Origin: BOKV01 sp041397525
GTDB taxonomy: Bacteria; Pseudomonadota; Alphaproteobacteria; Rhizobiales; Rhizobiaceae
Assembly (NCBI GenBank): GCA_041397525.1
Contig: JAWKWL010000004.1
Coordinates: 1 to 64,000, forward strand
Reading direction: 5' to 3'
DNA length: 64,000 bases
Positions 17,701 through 25,534 of the stretch are shown in pieces. A model generated the notes under the pieces. It ran no database searches. It was not told the origin of the DNA and saw only the letters and a program-made list of their open reading frames with translations. Made by a program: the position numbers and the translations under genes. The number at the start of each line of letters is the position of its first letter. Within the stretch, counting starts at the first letter, position 1.

Positions 17701-18355
17701 GCCTGCCGCCACCGTCTGGATGCCGGCAGAAAAATTGCATCGAGAGTTTCAGTCGATAGGGTTTTATCTCTCTTCGCATCCGCTCGATGAATACCGGCAA
17801 TTGCTGCAGAAGATGCGGGTGCAGCTCTTTGCAGAATTTGAAAAATCGGTCCGGGCAGGGGCGTCTGCCGGTCGGCTTGCGGGCACGGTGACAGGGCGGC
17901 AGGAACGAAAGACCAAGACCGGAAAGCGGATGGGCATCGTGCAGTTGTCGGACCCGTCGGGCCAGTATGAGGCAGTCATTTTCGAGGAGGGACTGTCGCG
18001 TTTCCGCGATCTGCTGGAGGCAGGGCGCTCGGTCATCCTGTTGGCGGGAGCCGATGTGCGCCCGGAAGGTGTCTCGGTGCGAATCCAGTCAGTCGAATCG
18101 CTGGAAGAACAGGCGACCAGGGAAGCCTCTAACCTGCGGATATTCCTGCGTGACGACAAACCTGTTCGGCATTTGACCCCATTGCTGAAGCCAAACGGCC
18201 GGGAGCGTGGCGAGGGTCGGGTCAGTTTCGTGGTTATCGAAGACGAGGGCGCGCGCGAAATCGAGGTGGAATTGCGCGAACGCTTCCAGGTGACGCCGCA
18301 AATCGCGCGTGCCATCAAGGGCATTCCAGGCGTGATGGATGTTGAACTGGTGTAG
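14774..18355 (+). CDS. dnaE: DNA polymerase III subunit alpha
   Basis: Replicative polymerase catalytic subunit, 1193 residues. The order is: PHP domain beginning VHLHVHSAFSLLEGA (from about residue 33), the polymerase palm with GPGRGSGAGSLV (about 405) and the two catalytic aspartates in PDFDIDFCQERR (about 446), a helix-hairpin-helix region near 880-930, and a C-terminal OB fold (about 1010-1100). Length and the lack of imuA/imuB neighbours mark it as the replicative DnaE1 and not the mutagenic DnaE2. The ATG at 14774 gives a tail of about 30 variable residues before the PHP domain. A 109-base gap separates it from the small ORF. Confidence 0.95.
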   Translation: MVADRAVRSADGVRDGEGAGSLVGKGPGYVHLHVHSAFSLLEGAMQLAKVVELAVADRQPAIAITDRNNLFGALEFSEKAGGKGLQPIMGVKLAVDFADGLDARPKSGFLQSRFLVLLAMNQEGFANITRLVSKAHLEGDAASEADGNGSIAHQGPHIGFADLERLNGDIIVLTGGPDGPLDCLIDDDHADGARARLRRLKSVFGNRLYVELQRHRQDGRERRCETHLLAMAYAEQVAIVATNQCYFARRDDFEAHDALVAIAEGSVVASEDRRRLTPEHYFKSRSEMMALFADLPEALDNTVEIAQRCAFRARKHDPILPRFTGESNDPVAAVAAESEELKRQAREGLRDRMQVFEPATGFTLDDYDQRLEFELGIIEQMGFPGYFLIVSDFIKWAKAQDIPVGPGRGSGAGSLVAWALTITDIDPMRFSLLFERFLNPERVSMPDFDIDFCQERREEVIRYVQEKYGRGQVAQIITFGSLQARAVLRDVGRVLQMPYGQVDRLCKLVPSNPANPVSLKDAIIGEPRLREAQREEEIVSTLFDISTRLEGLYRHASTHAAGIVIGDRPLEELVPLYRDPRSDMPVTQYSMKWAEAAGLVKFDFLGLKTLTVIRKAVEFIAQRSDTDGEVIDISAIPIDDPNTYEMLARGETVGVFQLESMGMRKALIGMKPDRFEDIIALVALYRPGPMDNIPVYNDRKNGLETAKYIDDKIEPVLRETHGVIIYQEQVMQIAQILSGYSLGEADMLRRAMGKKIREEMDQQRARFVDGAVEGGLTKSKANEIFDLLAKFADYGFNKSHAAAYALVSYQTAWLKAGYPVEFLAASMQLDINNTDKLAIFHQEAGDRGIEIVPPSVQTSEAGFSVGEDKIYYALAAIKGVGEAAVRQIVAERKANGNYRDITDFFSRIDIRQVNRRTLESLITAGALDCFGHMREQLMAGLERLVGHASRTAQDRDSGQNDMFAASGGSPVEAITLPAATVWMPAEKLHREFQSIGFYLSSHPLDEYRQLLQKMRVQLFAEFEKSVRAGASAGRLAGTVTGRQERKTKTGKRMGIVQLSDPSGQYEAVIFEEGLSRFRDLLEAGRSVILLAGADVRPEGVSVRIQSVESLEEQATREASNLRIFLRDDKPVRHLTPLLKPNGRERGEGRVSFVVIEDEGAREIEVELRERFQVTPQIARAIKGIPGVMDVELV

Positions 18356-18485
18356 TCGCACCACGCCCTTGCGCAGCGCAGCAAAACACTGTAAGGACGC
18401 GCCCATTCCACACGCGGGATTTGCGTTTTCGCCCCAGCCCCTGACAATCCGAGAGGATTTTGGCATTGCGAATTACGTTCCGGTG

Positions 18486-18501
18486 ACCGTCAAGGGACGG
18501 T
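18486..18501 (+). other. Stem-loop in the rpsB leader
   Basis: Perfect 6-base stem ACCGTC/GACGGT with loop AAGG, 40 bases before the rpsB start, in the 186-base gap after dnaE. It could belong to a leader through which S2 controls its own synthesis, but I see no match to a leader I know. Confidence 0.3.
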
Positions 18502-18541
18502 TCATTGCCCGCGGAGGTTCAACCGGTAAAGGATACCTACA

Positions 18542-19552
18542 ATGGCGCTGCCAGAATTCACGCTGCGCCAGCTTCTCGAAGCTGGCTGTCACTTTGGTCA
18601 CCAGACCCATCGCTGGAATCCGAAAATGGAACGTTACATTTTCGGTGCCCGCAACAACATCCATATTCTCGATCTAGCCCAGACCGTGCCGCTGCTGCAT
18701 CAGGCGCTGAAGACCGTGTCCGACGTCGTTGCCAATGGCGGTCGCGTGCTTTTCGTGGGCACAAAGCGTCAGGCTTCCGAGATCGTGGCGGACGCAGCCA
18801 AGCGTTCCGCGCAGTATTATGTCAATTCACGCTGGCTCGGCGGCATGCTGACCAACTGGTCGACGATTTCCAACTCGATCAAGCGTCTTCGCCAGGTCGA
18901 TGAAATGCTTTCAAGCTCCGATTCATCCCGCCTGACCAAGAAGGAACGCCTGATGATGACGCGCGAGCGCGACAAGCTCGAGCGTGCGCTTGGCGGGATC
19001 AAGGACATGGGCGGCACGCCTGACCTGCTGTTCATCGTCGACACCAACAAGGAATCAATTGCGGTCGCGGAAGCACGCCGTCTGAAGATCCCGGTGGTCG
19101 CGATCCTCGACACCAATTGCGATCCGGACATGATTGATTTTCCGATCCCTGGCAATGATGATGCGTCACGTGCAGTTGCGCTCTATTGCGAACTGATTGC
19201 GAAGGCTGCCATTGACGGTATTGCACGCCAGCAGGGTATGCGCGGTGTTGACCTTGGCGCATCCTCCGAAGGCATGGCGGAACCGGCTCTTGAAGAAGCC
19301 GAAGTCGAAGCTGCGGCACCGGTTGCCTTGTTTGCTACACCTGAAGGTGCAGCCGACGATCTGAAAAAGATTTCTGGCGTCGGACCGGTTCTGGAAGAAA
19401 AACTGAACGCGCTCGGCATCACCAAATTCGCCCAGATTGCCGCTTTCACCGAGGAAGAAGTTGCCAAGGTGGATGATGTGCTGAACTTCAAGGGACGCAT
19501 TGTCCGCGAAGACTGGATTTCGCAGGCGCGCGAACTGGCGGCACAGGCATAA
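18542..19552 (+). CDS. rpsB: 30S ribosomal protein S2 with C-terminal extension
   Basis: Ribosomal protein S2, needed for S1 binding and small-subunit assembly. Residues 1 to about 235 are a standard S2 (LLEAGCHFGHQTHRWNPKM at the start, VVAILDTNCDPDMIDFPIPG near 185). The total of 336 residues is some 80 more than most bacterial S2. The extra tail starts after an acidic linker and contains a helix-hairpin-helix-like unit, DLKKISGVGPVLEEKLNALG (about 276-295), followed by a segment with FKGRIVREDWISQA. The same unit occurs at the end of some alphaproteobacterial L21 and NuoE proteins. Confidence 0.96.
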   Translation: MALPEFTLRQLLEAGCHFGHQTHRWNPKMERYIFGARNNIHILDLAQTVPLLHQALKTVSDVVANGGRVLFVGTKRQASEIVADAAKRSAQYYVNSRWLGGMLTNWSTISNSIKRLRQVDEMLSSSDSSRLTKKERLMMTRERDKLERALGGIKDMGGTPDLLFIVDTNKESIAVAEARRLKIPVVAILDTNCDPDMIDFPIPGNDDASRAVALYCELIAKAAIDGIARQQGMRGVDLGASSEGMAEPALEEAEVEAAAPVALFATPEGAADDLKKISGVGPVLEEKLNALGITKFAQIAAFTEEEVAKVDDVLNFKGRIVREDWISQARELAAQA

Positions 19553-19561
19553 TTGCTGACC

Positions 19562-19603
19562 AGTGCCACGGCCCTGCCTGATGCGGGGCCGAGCGCTGGC
19601 ACT
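19562..19603 (+). terminator. Stem-loop after rpsB
   Basis: Outer stem AGTGCCA/TGGCACT with an inner imperfect GGCCC/GGGCC stem and the loop region CTGATGCG. No T tract follows, so it may be a processing or attenuation structure instead of a true terminator. A smaller hairpin sharing the words TGATGCGGGGC lies at 19727-19747, ahead of tsf. Confidence 0.4.
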
Positions 19604-19726
19604 AAAGGCGGGAATGACGGTTCTTCCCTTTGTGAGCGGGAGAACCCTTGCATCGACGAATTCGCATGAGACTGCGGTACAACAAGCCGCCGTTTCTCAA
19701 ATCTGTTATTTTTGGCGACCATCACC

Positions 19727-19747
19727 CTTGCCTTGATGCGGGGCAAG
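19727..19747 (+). other. Stem-loop upstream of tsf
   Basis: Six-base stem CTTGCC/GGCAAG with a nine-base loop containing TTGATGCGG. Its sequence resembles the hairpin just after rpsB (19562-19603), which suggests a duplicated element in the 249-base rpsB-tsf spacer. Confidence 0.3.
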
Positions 19748-19801
19748 TACGGTCCCGAACCGCCGGTGGCGACGCCGCCGAACAAGGATGAAGAGGCTGA
19801 C

Positions 19802-20725
19802 ATGACGATTACTGCTGGAATGGTCAAGGAACTGCGCGAGATGACCGGCGCAGGCATGATGGACTGCAAGAACGCGCTCAACGAAACCAATGGTGACATT
19901 GAAGCCGCCGTTGACTGGTTGCGTGCCAAGGGCATTTCAAAGGCAGAAAAGAAATCCGGACGGGTTGCGGCTGAAGGCCTGGTCGGCATTGCCGCACTGG
20001 GCAAGAAGGCTGCTGTCGTCGAAGTCAATTCCGAAACAGACTTCGTTGCACGCAACGACCAGTTCCAGGATATCGTCAAGCGGGTAGCCGCCACGGCAAT
20101 CGGCACTGACGGTTCCACGGAAGCTGTTGCTGCCGCCAAGATTTCCGGCGGCGAAAAGAGTGTCACCGATACGCTTACCGATGCCATTGCAACAATCGGC
20201 GAAAACATGAACCTGCGCCGCACCGCGATGATGGAAGTCGCCAATGGTGTGGTAGCCAGCTACATGCACAACTCGGTCTCCGATGGCCTTGGCAAGATCG
20301 GCGTTCTGGTTGCGCTTGAATCAACCGGCGACGCTGCTGCGCTCGGTGCCATCGGTAAGCAGGTCGCGATGCATGTCGCAGCGACCAACCCGCTGGCTGC
20401 GACACGCGACGAGGTTCCGGCCGAGGTCGCTGCGCGCGAAAAGGCAATCTTTGCAGAGCAGGCGCGCGAATCGGGCAAGCCGGAAGCGGTCATTGAGAAA
20501 ATGATCGAGGGCCGGATGCGCAAGTTCTACGAGGAAAGCGTCCTGCTTTCCCAGGTGTTTGTCATCGATGGTGAGAACACAGTTGAACAGGCGCTCAAGA
20601 ATGCCGAGAAGGAAGTTGGCGCGCCAATCAGCCTCAAGGGCTTTGTGCGCATGGCGCTTGGCGAAGGCATCGAGAAGGAAGAGGGCGATTTTGCTGCGGA
20701 AGTTGCCGCAATGAGCAAGAAATAA
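19802..20725 (+). CDS. tsf: Elongation factor Ts
   Basis: Nucleotide exchange factor that releases GDP from EF-Tu. The N-terminal UBA-like domain contains the hallmark MTGAGMMDCKNALNETNGD, and the TDFVARN motif that contacts EF-Tu lies near residue 80. The ATG at 19802 gives 307 residues, the standard alphaproteobacterial length; the longer frame back to 19712 crosses a hairpin and is unlikely. rpsB-tsf is a near-universal pair. Confidence 0.97.
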   Translation: MTITAGMVKELREMTGAGMMDCKNALNETNGDIEAAVDWLRAKGISKAEKKSGRVAAEGLVGIAALGKKAAVVEVNSETDFVARNDQFQDIVKRVAATAIGTDGSTEAVAAAKISGGEKSVTDTLTDAIATIGENMNLRRTAMMEVANGVVASYMHNSVSDGLGKIGVLVALESTGDAAALGAIGKQVAMHVAATNPLAATRDEVPAEVAAREKAIFAEQARESGKPEAVIEKMIEGRMRKFYEESVLLSQVFVIDGENTVEQALKNAEKEVGAPISLKGFVRMALGEGIEKEEGDFAAEVAAMSKK

Positions 20726-20787
20726 CCTTCCCGGCATTCGCCATGACGGTTTTCACCCGAAAGCCACAGACAATTTGACAATCCAGC

Positions 20788-20817
20788 AAGGGCGCTTCGT
20801 GACAACGTGGCGCCCTT
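20788..20817 (+). terminator. Stem-loop between tsf and pyrH
   Basis: Eight-base perfect stem AAGGGCGC/GCGCCCTT enclosing a 14-base loop that can form a small CGT/ACG inner pair. Only TT then CAT follows, so it is a weak terminator at best. It sits 62 bases after tsf. Confidence 0.45.
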
Positions 20818-20880
20818 CATGTATCGAAACCCTGCTTCGAAATTGAAGCGCCATGGTTTTGACAATCCGGGAATGACGTA

Positions 20881-21627
20881 ATGACAGGAAACGCTGCGCA
20901 AACACAGACAAGTGGCGAACCGGTTTATCGGCGCGTGCTGCTGAAGGTTTCCGGCGAAGCGTTGATGGCGGAATCCGGTTTTGGCATTGATCCGGAGGTA
21001 ACCTCGCGAATTGCCCGCGACATCAAGCGCGCTGTTTCCATGGGTGTGGTCGTTGGTGTTGTCATTGGCGGTGGCAACATCTTTCGCGGGGTTTCGCTGG
21101 CAGCAAAGGGTGCCGACCGGGTGATGGCAGACCATATGGGCATGCTGGCAACGGTCATGAACGCGCTGGCCATGCGCATGGCACTTGAAGCCATTGATGT
21201 CCCATCCGTAGTTCTCAACGCTTTGACAATGCCGCAGATTGCGGAAAGCTTTTCCCAAAGGCGGTTGGAAGACCATCTCAATGAAGGCAAGGTGGTGATC
21301 TTTGCCGGCGGTACCGGCAACCCGTTTTTCACAACTGATACGGCAGCGGCTCTTCGAGCCAGCGAAATGAAATGCGATGCGCTGTTCAAGGGAACACAGG
21401 TCGATGGCATCTATGCCGCGGACCCGCGAAACAACCCCGGCGCTGAACGCTATGAGCGGATCAGCCACAGTGAAGTTCTCAATCGCGGTCTTTCGGTCAT
21501 GGACGCGGCTGCTGTCAGTCTGGCACGCGATGCGCACATACCGATCGTCGTGTTCTCGATTCACGAAGAAGGTGGCTTTGGCGAAATATTGCAAGGGCGG
21601 GGCCGCTGCACTACGGTCAGCGACTGA
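20881..21627 (+). CDS. pyrH: Uridylate kinase
   Basis: Hexameric UMP kinase of pyrimidine synthesis, of the amino-acid-kinase fold. LLKVSGEALMAE near the N-terminus and VVIGGGNIFRGVS (near residue 60) form the nucleotide site, and TDTAAALRASEMKCDALFKG is the UMP and phosphate region. It has 248 residues, slightly longer than the usual 240 because of a polar N-tail. It lies between tsf and frr, as in most bacteria. Confidence 0.96.
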   Translation: MTGNAAQTQTSGEPVYRRVLLKVSGEALMAESGFGIDPEVTSRIARDIKRAVSMGVVVGVVIGGGNIFRGVSLAAKGADRVMADHMGMLATVMNALAMRMALEAIDVPSVVLNALTMPQIAESFSQRRLEDHLNEGKVVIFAGGTGNPFFTTDTAAALRASEMKCDALFKGTQVDGIYAADPRNNPGAERYERISHSEVLNRGLSVMDAAAVSLARDAHIPIVVFSIHEEGGFGEILQGRGRCTTVSD

Positions 21628-21670
21628 GCCAGGCGCTGATTCCACACAATGAAGAACCAGGAGTAGGGCG

Positions 21671-22234
21671 ATGTCAGCAGATGCCACAAATCTTGACGAT
21701 CTCAGGAAGCGCATGGATGGAGCGATCAACTCGCTCAAACATGATTTGTCAGGCTTGCGCACCGGCCGCGCGTCGGCAAACCTTCTTGATGCCATTGTTG
21801 TAGAAGCTTATGGCCAGACGATGCCCATCAACCAGGTTGGAACGGTCAATGTTCCAGAGCCACGCATGGTGTCGGTACAGGTTTGGGACAAGGGAATGGT
21901 TGGAGCAGTTGAACGCGCGATTCGCGAATCCAGCCTCGGGCTGAACCCGATCACGGACGGAACCAATCTTCGTATTCCCCTGCCGGAACTGAATGAACAG
22001 CGCCGCAAGGAATTGGTAAAGGTTGCACATCAATATGCCGAACAGGCGAAGGTCGCCATCCGTCACGTTCGCAGGGACGGCATGGACAGCCTCAAAAAGG
22101 CCGAGAAGGATGGTGATCTTGGGCAGGACGAGGCCCGGGCATTGTCCGACAAGGTGCAGAAACTGACTGATGACAATATTTCCAGCGTGGATGCGATCAT
22201 TGGCCAGAAGGAAGCTGAAATCATGCAGGTTTGA
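21671..22234 (+). CDS. frr: Ribosome recycling factor
   Basis: Splits post-termination ribosomes together with EF-G. The 187 residues include LRTGRASANLLD and the C-terminal RRDGMDSLKKAEKDG, both diagnostic. An AGGAG precedes the ATG by a suitable distance. Its stop codon lies within a small inverted repeat, and a terminator-like hairpin follows at once. Confidence 0.97.
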   Translation: MSADATNLDDLRKRMDGAINSLKHDLSGLRTGRASANLLDAIVVEAYGQTMPINQVGTVNVPEPRMVSVQVWDKGMVGAVERAIRESSLGLNPITDGTNLRIPLPELNEQRRKELVKVAHQYAEQAKVAIRHVRRDGMDSLKKAEKDGDLGQDEARALSDKVQKLTDDNISSVDAIIGQKEAEIMQV

Positions 22235-22240
22235 CCTGCG

Positions 22241-22260
22241 CGGCACAAAGGTGCCGTTTT
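22241..22260 (+). terminator. Rho-independent terminator-like hairpin after frr
   Basis: Six-base stem CGGCAC/GTGCCG with loop AAAG followed by TTTT. Just before it, GCAGGT-TTG-ACCTGC (22225-22239) makes a second hairpin across the frr stop codon. The pair probably lowers read-through into uppS, which begins about 20 bases later. Confidence 0.6.
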
Positions 22261-22282
22261 CGTGGTGTCCAGAAGGGGCATG

Positions 22283-23032
22283 ATGACAAACGAGTTGCAC
22301 TGCATTCCACCAAGGCACGTTGCCATTATCATGGATGGCAATGGCCGTTGGGCATTGCAACGCGGTCTTCCCCGTTTTCGCGGACACCACCAAGGGGTCG
22401 AGGCGGTTCGCCGTGTGGCGCGGGCAGCGCGGGACCTGGGTGTCGAATACCTGACGCTTTATTCGTTTTCGACGGAGAACTGGTCGCGACCCAAGGCAGA
22501 AGTGAACGAGCTGTTTTCGCTGCTCAAATTGTTCATCCGCCGCGACCTTGCCGAACTGCATCGCGACAATGTGCGGGTGAGGATCATTGGTGAGCGCGAA
22601 GGGTTGCCCTCAGACATCCTGCCACTGCTGATCGAAGCCGAGAGGCTGACGGCAAACAATAGCGGCCAGACACTTGTTATAGCGTTCAACTACGGCGGTC
22701 GTCATGAAATCGTCTCTGCGGCGAGGCGCATTGCCGCCATGGCGGTGCAAGGCAAAATTGCCGTCGATGACGTTGATGCCGGTCTTTTCGAGAGCATGCT
22801 CGACACAAGGGGAATTCCTGACCCGGATGTCGTCATCCGAACCAGTGGTGAGAAGCGGATTTCCAATTTCCTGTTGTGGCAGCTTGCCTATTCGGAGTTC
22901 GTGTTTGTCGACCGGCTATGGCCGGATTTCGACAGCGAGGACCTGAAACAGGCGATCACCGAATTTCAGTCCCGAACACGGCGATATGGTGGTGTTGATG
23001 GTGTATCCGGCTCTCGGGGTACAGGATCGTGA
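22283..23032 (+). CDS. uppS: Undecaprenyl pyrophosphate synthase
   Basis: cis-Prenyltransferase that makes the C55 carrier for peptidoglycan and other surface glycans. The signature HVAIIMDGNGRWA with the catalytic aspartate is at the N-terminus; TLYSFSTENWSRP and the C-terminal RTSGEKRISNFLLWQ follow the family. I chose the ATG at 22283, 6 bases behind AGAAGG, giving 249 residues; GTG 22262 and ATG 22280 are in frame. The stop overlaps the cdsA GTG (GTGA). Confidence 0.94.
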   Translation: MTNELHCIPPRHVAIIMDGNGRWALQRGLPRFRGHHQGVEAVRRVARAARDLGVEYLTLYSFSTENWSRPKAEVNELFSLLKLFIRRDLAELHRDNVRVRIIGEREGLPSDILPLLIEAERLTANNSGQTLVIAFNYGGRHEIVSAARRIAAMAVQGKIAVDDVDAGLFESMLDTRGIPDPDVVIRTSGEKRISNFLLWQLAYSEFVFVDRLWPDFDSEDLKQAITEFQSRTRRYGGVDGVSGSRGTGS

Positions 23033-23910
23033 ATGCATCGGCGCCGGTGAAAGCAGGCTCTGATCTGCCATTGCGGGCGCTTTCAGCCATTGTCCTGGTT
23101 GCCGTCGTGCTTTGGGTCACCTGGACGGGCGGCCTTGTGTTCGAGGCTTTGTGGGCACTTGTTTCCTTCCTGATCTATTTTGAATATCAGCGCATGGTTG
23201 GAGCGTCTGCGCCGCGCAAGCTGATGGTCGCTGGTGCCGCATTGCTGATATTTTCGGTTATTCTGGTCATCTGGCAGAATGGTTTTGACGGCCTGATGCT
23301 GGCCGCGACATCGGCGGTGGCAATCGGTGTTGTGGAGATGTTGATCCGTCGCAGTTTTTGGGTCGCTGGAGGCATGCTGTATGCATTCCTGCCATTTCTC
23401 GCCTTGTCGGAATTGCGAGGCGAGACTGCCATCGGGTTTGTTGCAATTTGCCTCGTCTTTGCCTGTGTATGGGGAGCAGATACGCTTGCCTATTTCAGCG
23501 GGCGACTGATTGGCGGACCGAAACTTGCCCCTCACATCTCACCCAACAAGACATGGTCGGGGTTCTTCGGCGGACTTGTCGGCTCGGTGTTACTGGCGGC
23601 ATTTGTCGTTCGATTTGCAGGATATGAAATCGGCATGTGGCTGTTGCCAACTGCACTCGCGCTGAGTGTGACTTCGCAGATCGGGGACCTTTTCGAGTCG
23701 TGGATAAAGCGGCGCTTCAAGGTCAAGGATTCCGGCCATGTCATTCCCGGGCATGGCGGTGTGCTGGACCGGATCGACGGACTGGTTTTCGCCAGCGTTG
23801 CAGCCCTTGTCATTGGCTATGTGCTGGCACAGATGAACAGTGGTAACGAAACCAGGGCACCGGAAGATTACTGGACCCGCAGCTTCGTGTCGGCCTTTGT
23901 GTCGCCATGA
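23029..23910 (+). CDS. cdsA: Phosphatidate cytidylyltransferase
   Basis: Integral membrane enzyme that makes CDP-diacylglycerol for phospholipid synthesis. It has about eight hydrophobic segments and the family signature spread over KRRFKVKDSGHVIPGHGG and VLDRIDGL near residue 225-255, plus NKTWSGFFGGLVGS. The GTG start overlaps the uppS stop by four bases. At 293 residues it is a normal length. In many alphaproteobacteria dxr follows, but here the next gene is rseP. Confidence 0.94.
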   Translation: MNASAPVKAGSDLPLRALSAIVLVAVVLWVTWTGGLVFEALWALVSFLIYFEYQRMVGASAPRKLMVAGAALLIFSVILVIWQNGFDGLMLAATSAVAIGVVEMLIRRSFWVAGGMLYAFLPFLALSELRGETAIGFVAICLVFACVWGADTLAYFSGRLIGGPKLAPHISPNKTWSGFFGGLVGSVLLAAFVVRFAGYEIGMWLLPTALALSVTSQIGDLFESWIKRRFKVKDSGHVIPGHGGVLDRIDGLVFASVAALVIGYVLAQMNSGNETRAPEDYWTRSFVSAFVSP

Positions 23911-24039
23911 TCGGGATGCTGGCTGGTCTTGTCAGCTTTGGCGATGTTTGATGCATCGAATGCGGGGTTGAAACATGCCGGTTAAACTGGCATCACCCGC
24001 TTGAACCGGTAAGTCCCGAACGAGAGAGGTTTGTTTTTG

Positions 24040-25185
24040 ATGGAAACCATTGCACAGCTTCCAGGTGCAGGGCCGATCACGATGATCCTGGCTTTTCTGG
24101 TGGTTCTGACCATTGTTGTGTTCTTTCACGAGCTGGGACATTTTCTGGTCGCGAGGTGGAATGGCGTAAAAATTGATGCGTTTTCCGTGGGTTTTGGCCC
24201 CGAGCTGTTCGGTTTCAATGACAAACATGGAACGCGATGGAAGCTGGCAATGATTCCGCTCGGCGGGTACGTGAAGTTTCATGGCGACATGAACGGCGCA
24301 TCAATGCCTGACACGGATGTCATCAATTCAATGTCGGACGAAGAGCGCGCAGTCAGTTTTGCACACAAGAAGGTCTGGCAAAGGGCCGCGATCGTGGCGG
24401 CGGGCCCGATTGCGAATTTCATACTGGCGATCGTGATCTTCACCTTCAGCCTGATGCTGCTGGGGAGGGTGGTTTCCGACCCGTTGGTTTCCGTAGTCCA
24501 GCCTGGAAGCGCTGCGGAGGCAGCCGGCTTTCAGGCAGGTGACATCGTCAAGCTGGTGGATGGCGAGAAGATCGCTTCCTTCACAGACATTCCAAGACTG
24601 GTTGCGCCCAATCCCGGCCGGGAACTGGTGTTCACGCTCGAACGTGACGGCAAGGATATCGAAGTTGCGGTCACGCCCCGTCTTGAAGTGCGCAAGGATC
24701 GTTTCGGCAATCGTGAGGAAATTGGCCTTATCGGCATCACCAACGACGGACAGGCGGCAAATGCCAGGATCGAAAAATACGGCCCGGTTGAGGCTTTTGG
24801 ACGTGCGGTCTATGAAACCTGGTTCATCATTACCCGCTCGCTTGGTGGGCTTTGGGACATGATAACCGGCTCGATTTCGGTCAAGCAGCTTAGCGGCCCC
24901 ATCGGGATTGCCAAGACATCGGGAGACGTAGCAACGTTGGGAATCGGTGCGCTGGTCAATTGGGTTGCGCTGATCTCCGTCAGTATCGGCTTGCTGAACC
25001 TGTTTCCGATTCCAATTCTCGACGGTGGTCATCTGGTTTTTTATGCCTACGAAGCCATTCGCGGGCGTCCGCTGAGCGAAAATGCACAGGAATATGGTTT
25101 TCGGGTCGGCCTGGCCCTGTTGCTGACATTGATGGTGGTGGCAACCTGGAATGACATATCGACCAGGATTTTCAACTTTGGATAG
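24040..25185 (+). CDS. rseP: Site-2 protease RseP
   Basis: Intramembrane zinc metalloprotease that cleaves anti-sigma factors and signal-peptide remnants. The zinc motif HELGH is at residues 30-34, a single PDZ-like domain follows VSVVQPGSAAEAAGFQAGD (about 150-230), and the second catalytic motif NLFPIPILDGGHL is near residue 321. The ATG at 24040 is preferred over the TTG at 24031, which has its AGAGG too close. The 381 residues fit alphaproteobacterial RseP. Confidence 0.95.
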   Translation: METIAQLPGAGPITMILAFLVVLTIVVFFHELGHFLVARWNGVKIDAFSVGFGPELFGFNDKHGTRWKLAMIPLGGYVKFHGDMNGASMPDTDVINSMSDEERAVSFAHKKVWQRAAIVAAGPIANFILAIVIFTFSLMLLGRVVSDPLVSVVQPGSAAEAAGFQAGDIVKLVDGEKIASFTDIPRLVAPNPGRELVFTLERDGKDIEVAVTPRLEVRKDRFGNREEIGLIGITNDGQAANARIEKYGPVEAFGRAVYETWFIITRSLGGLWDMITGSISVKQLSGPIGIAKTSGDVATLGIGALVNWVALISVSIGLLNLFPIPILDGGHLVFYAYEAIRGRPLSENAQEYGFRVGLALLLTLMVVATWNDISTRIFNFG

Positions 25186-25534
25186 TGTTTCCAGCCATTG
25201 TGTTGCCTTTTATTGCGGGCAAACGGGGTATGGCGGGCCGGGTTCGGCCGCAGGGTCAACAGTCCGTTAACTATTGCTTCTGAATGGGATGACCTTTGTG
25301 CAACACGTTGACGGAATGATAAAATTCTTGAGCGAGGAATGGTTGCGCGGGGCATGAAATCTTGTAAAAGGTTTGTTAACGAAGCGGGATTCTGTACGAC
25401 TGGTGCGGATGCCGTGGTATGAATTCGGATGGGGCGATGACAGGAGTTTCCTGTGGTCAAATCCTGTTTCTGACAATGGGCGGTGTGAACCCGCAGAAAT
25501 CCGGGCCTCCGGGCAGAAATTGGCGAATGTTGGA
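25186..25534 (+). other. 349-base region between rseP and bamA
   Basis: The bamA reading frame stays open through the last part of this gap, back to 25373, but the translation there is not typical of a signal peptide. A GC-rich imperfect repeat near 25229-25247 is all that resembles a terminator. The bamA promoter probably lies here; several TTGA and AT-rich words are present, but no pair is convincing. Confidence 0.45.

Noticed and set aside
14774..18355. dnaE as the SOS mutagenic DnaE2
   Set aside because: Length of 1193 residues, C-terminal OB region, and lack of imuA and imuB neighbours fit the replicative DnaE1.
20527..21795. 422-codon minus-strand frame opposite tsf and pyrH
   Set aside because: Antisense shadow of conserved genes; no motifs or ribosome site.
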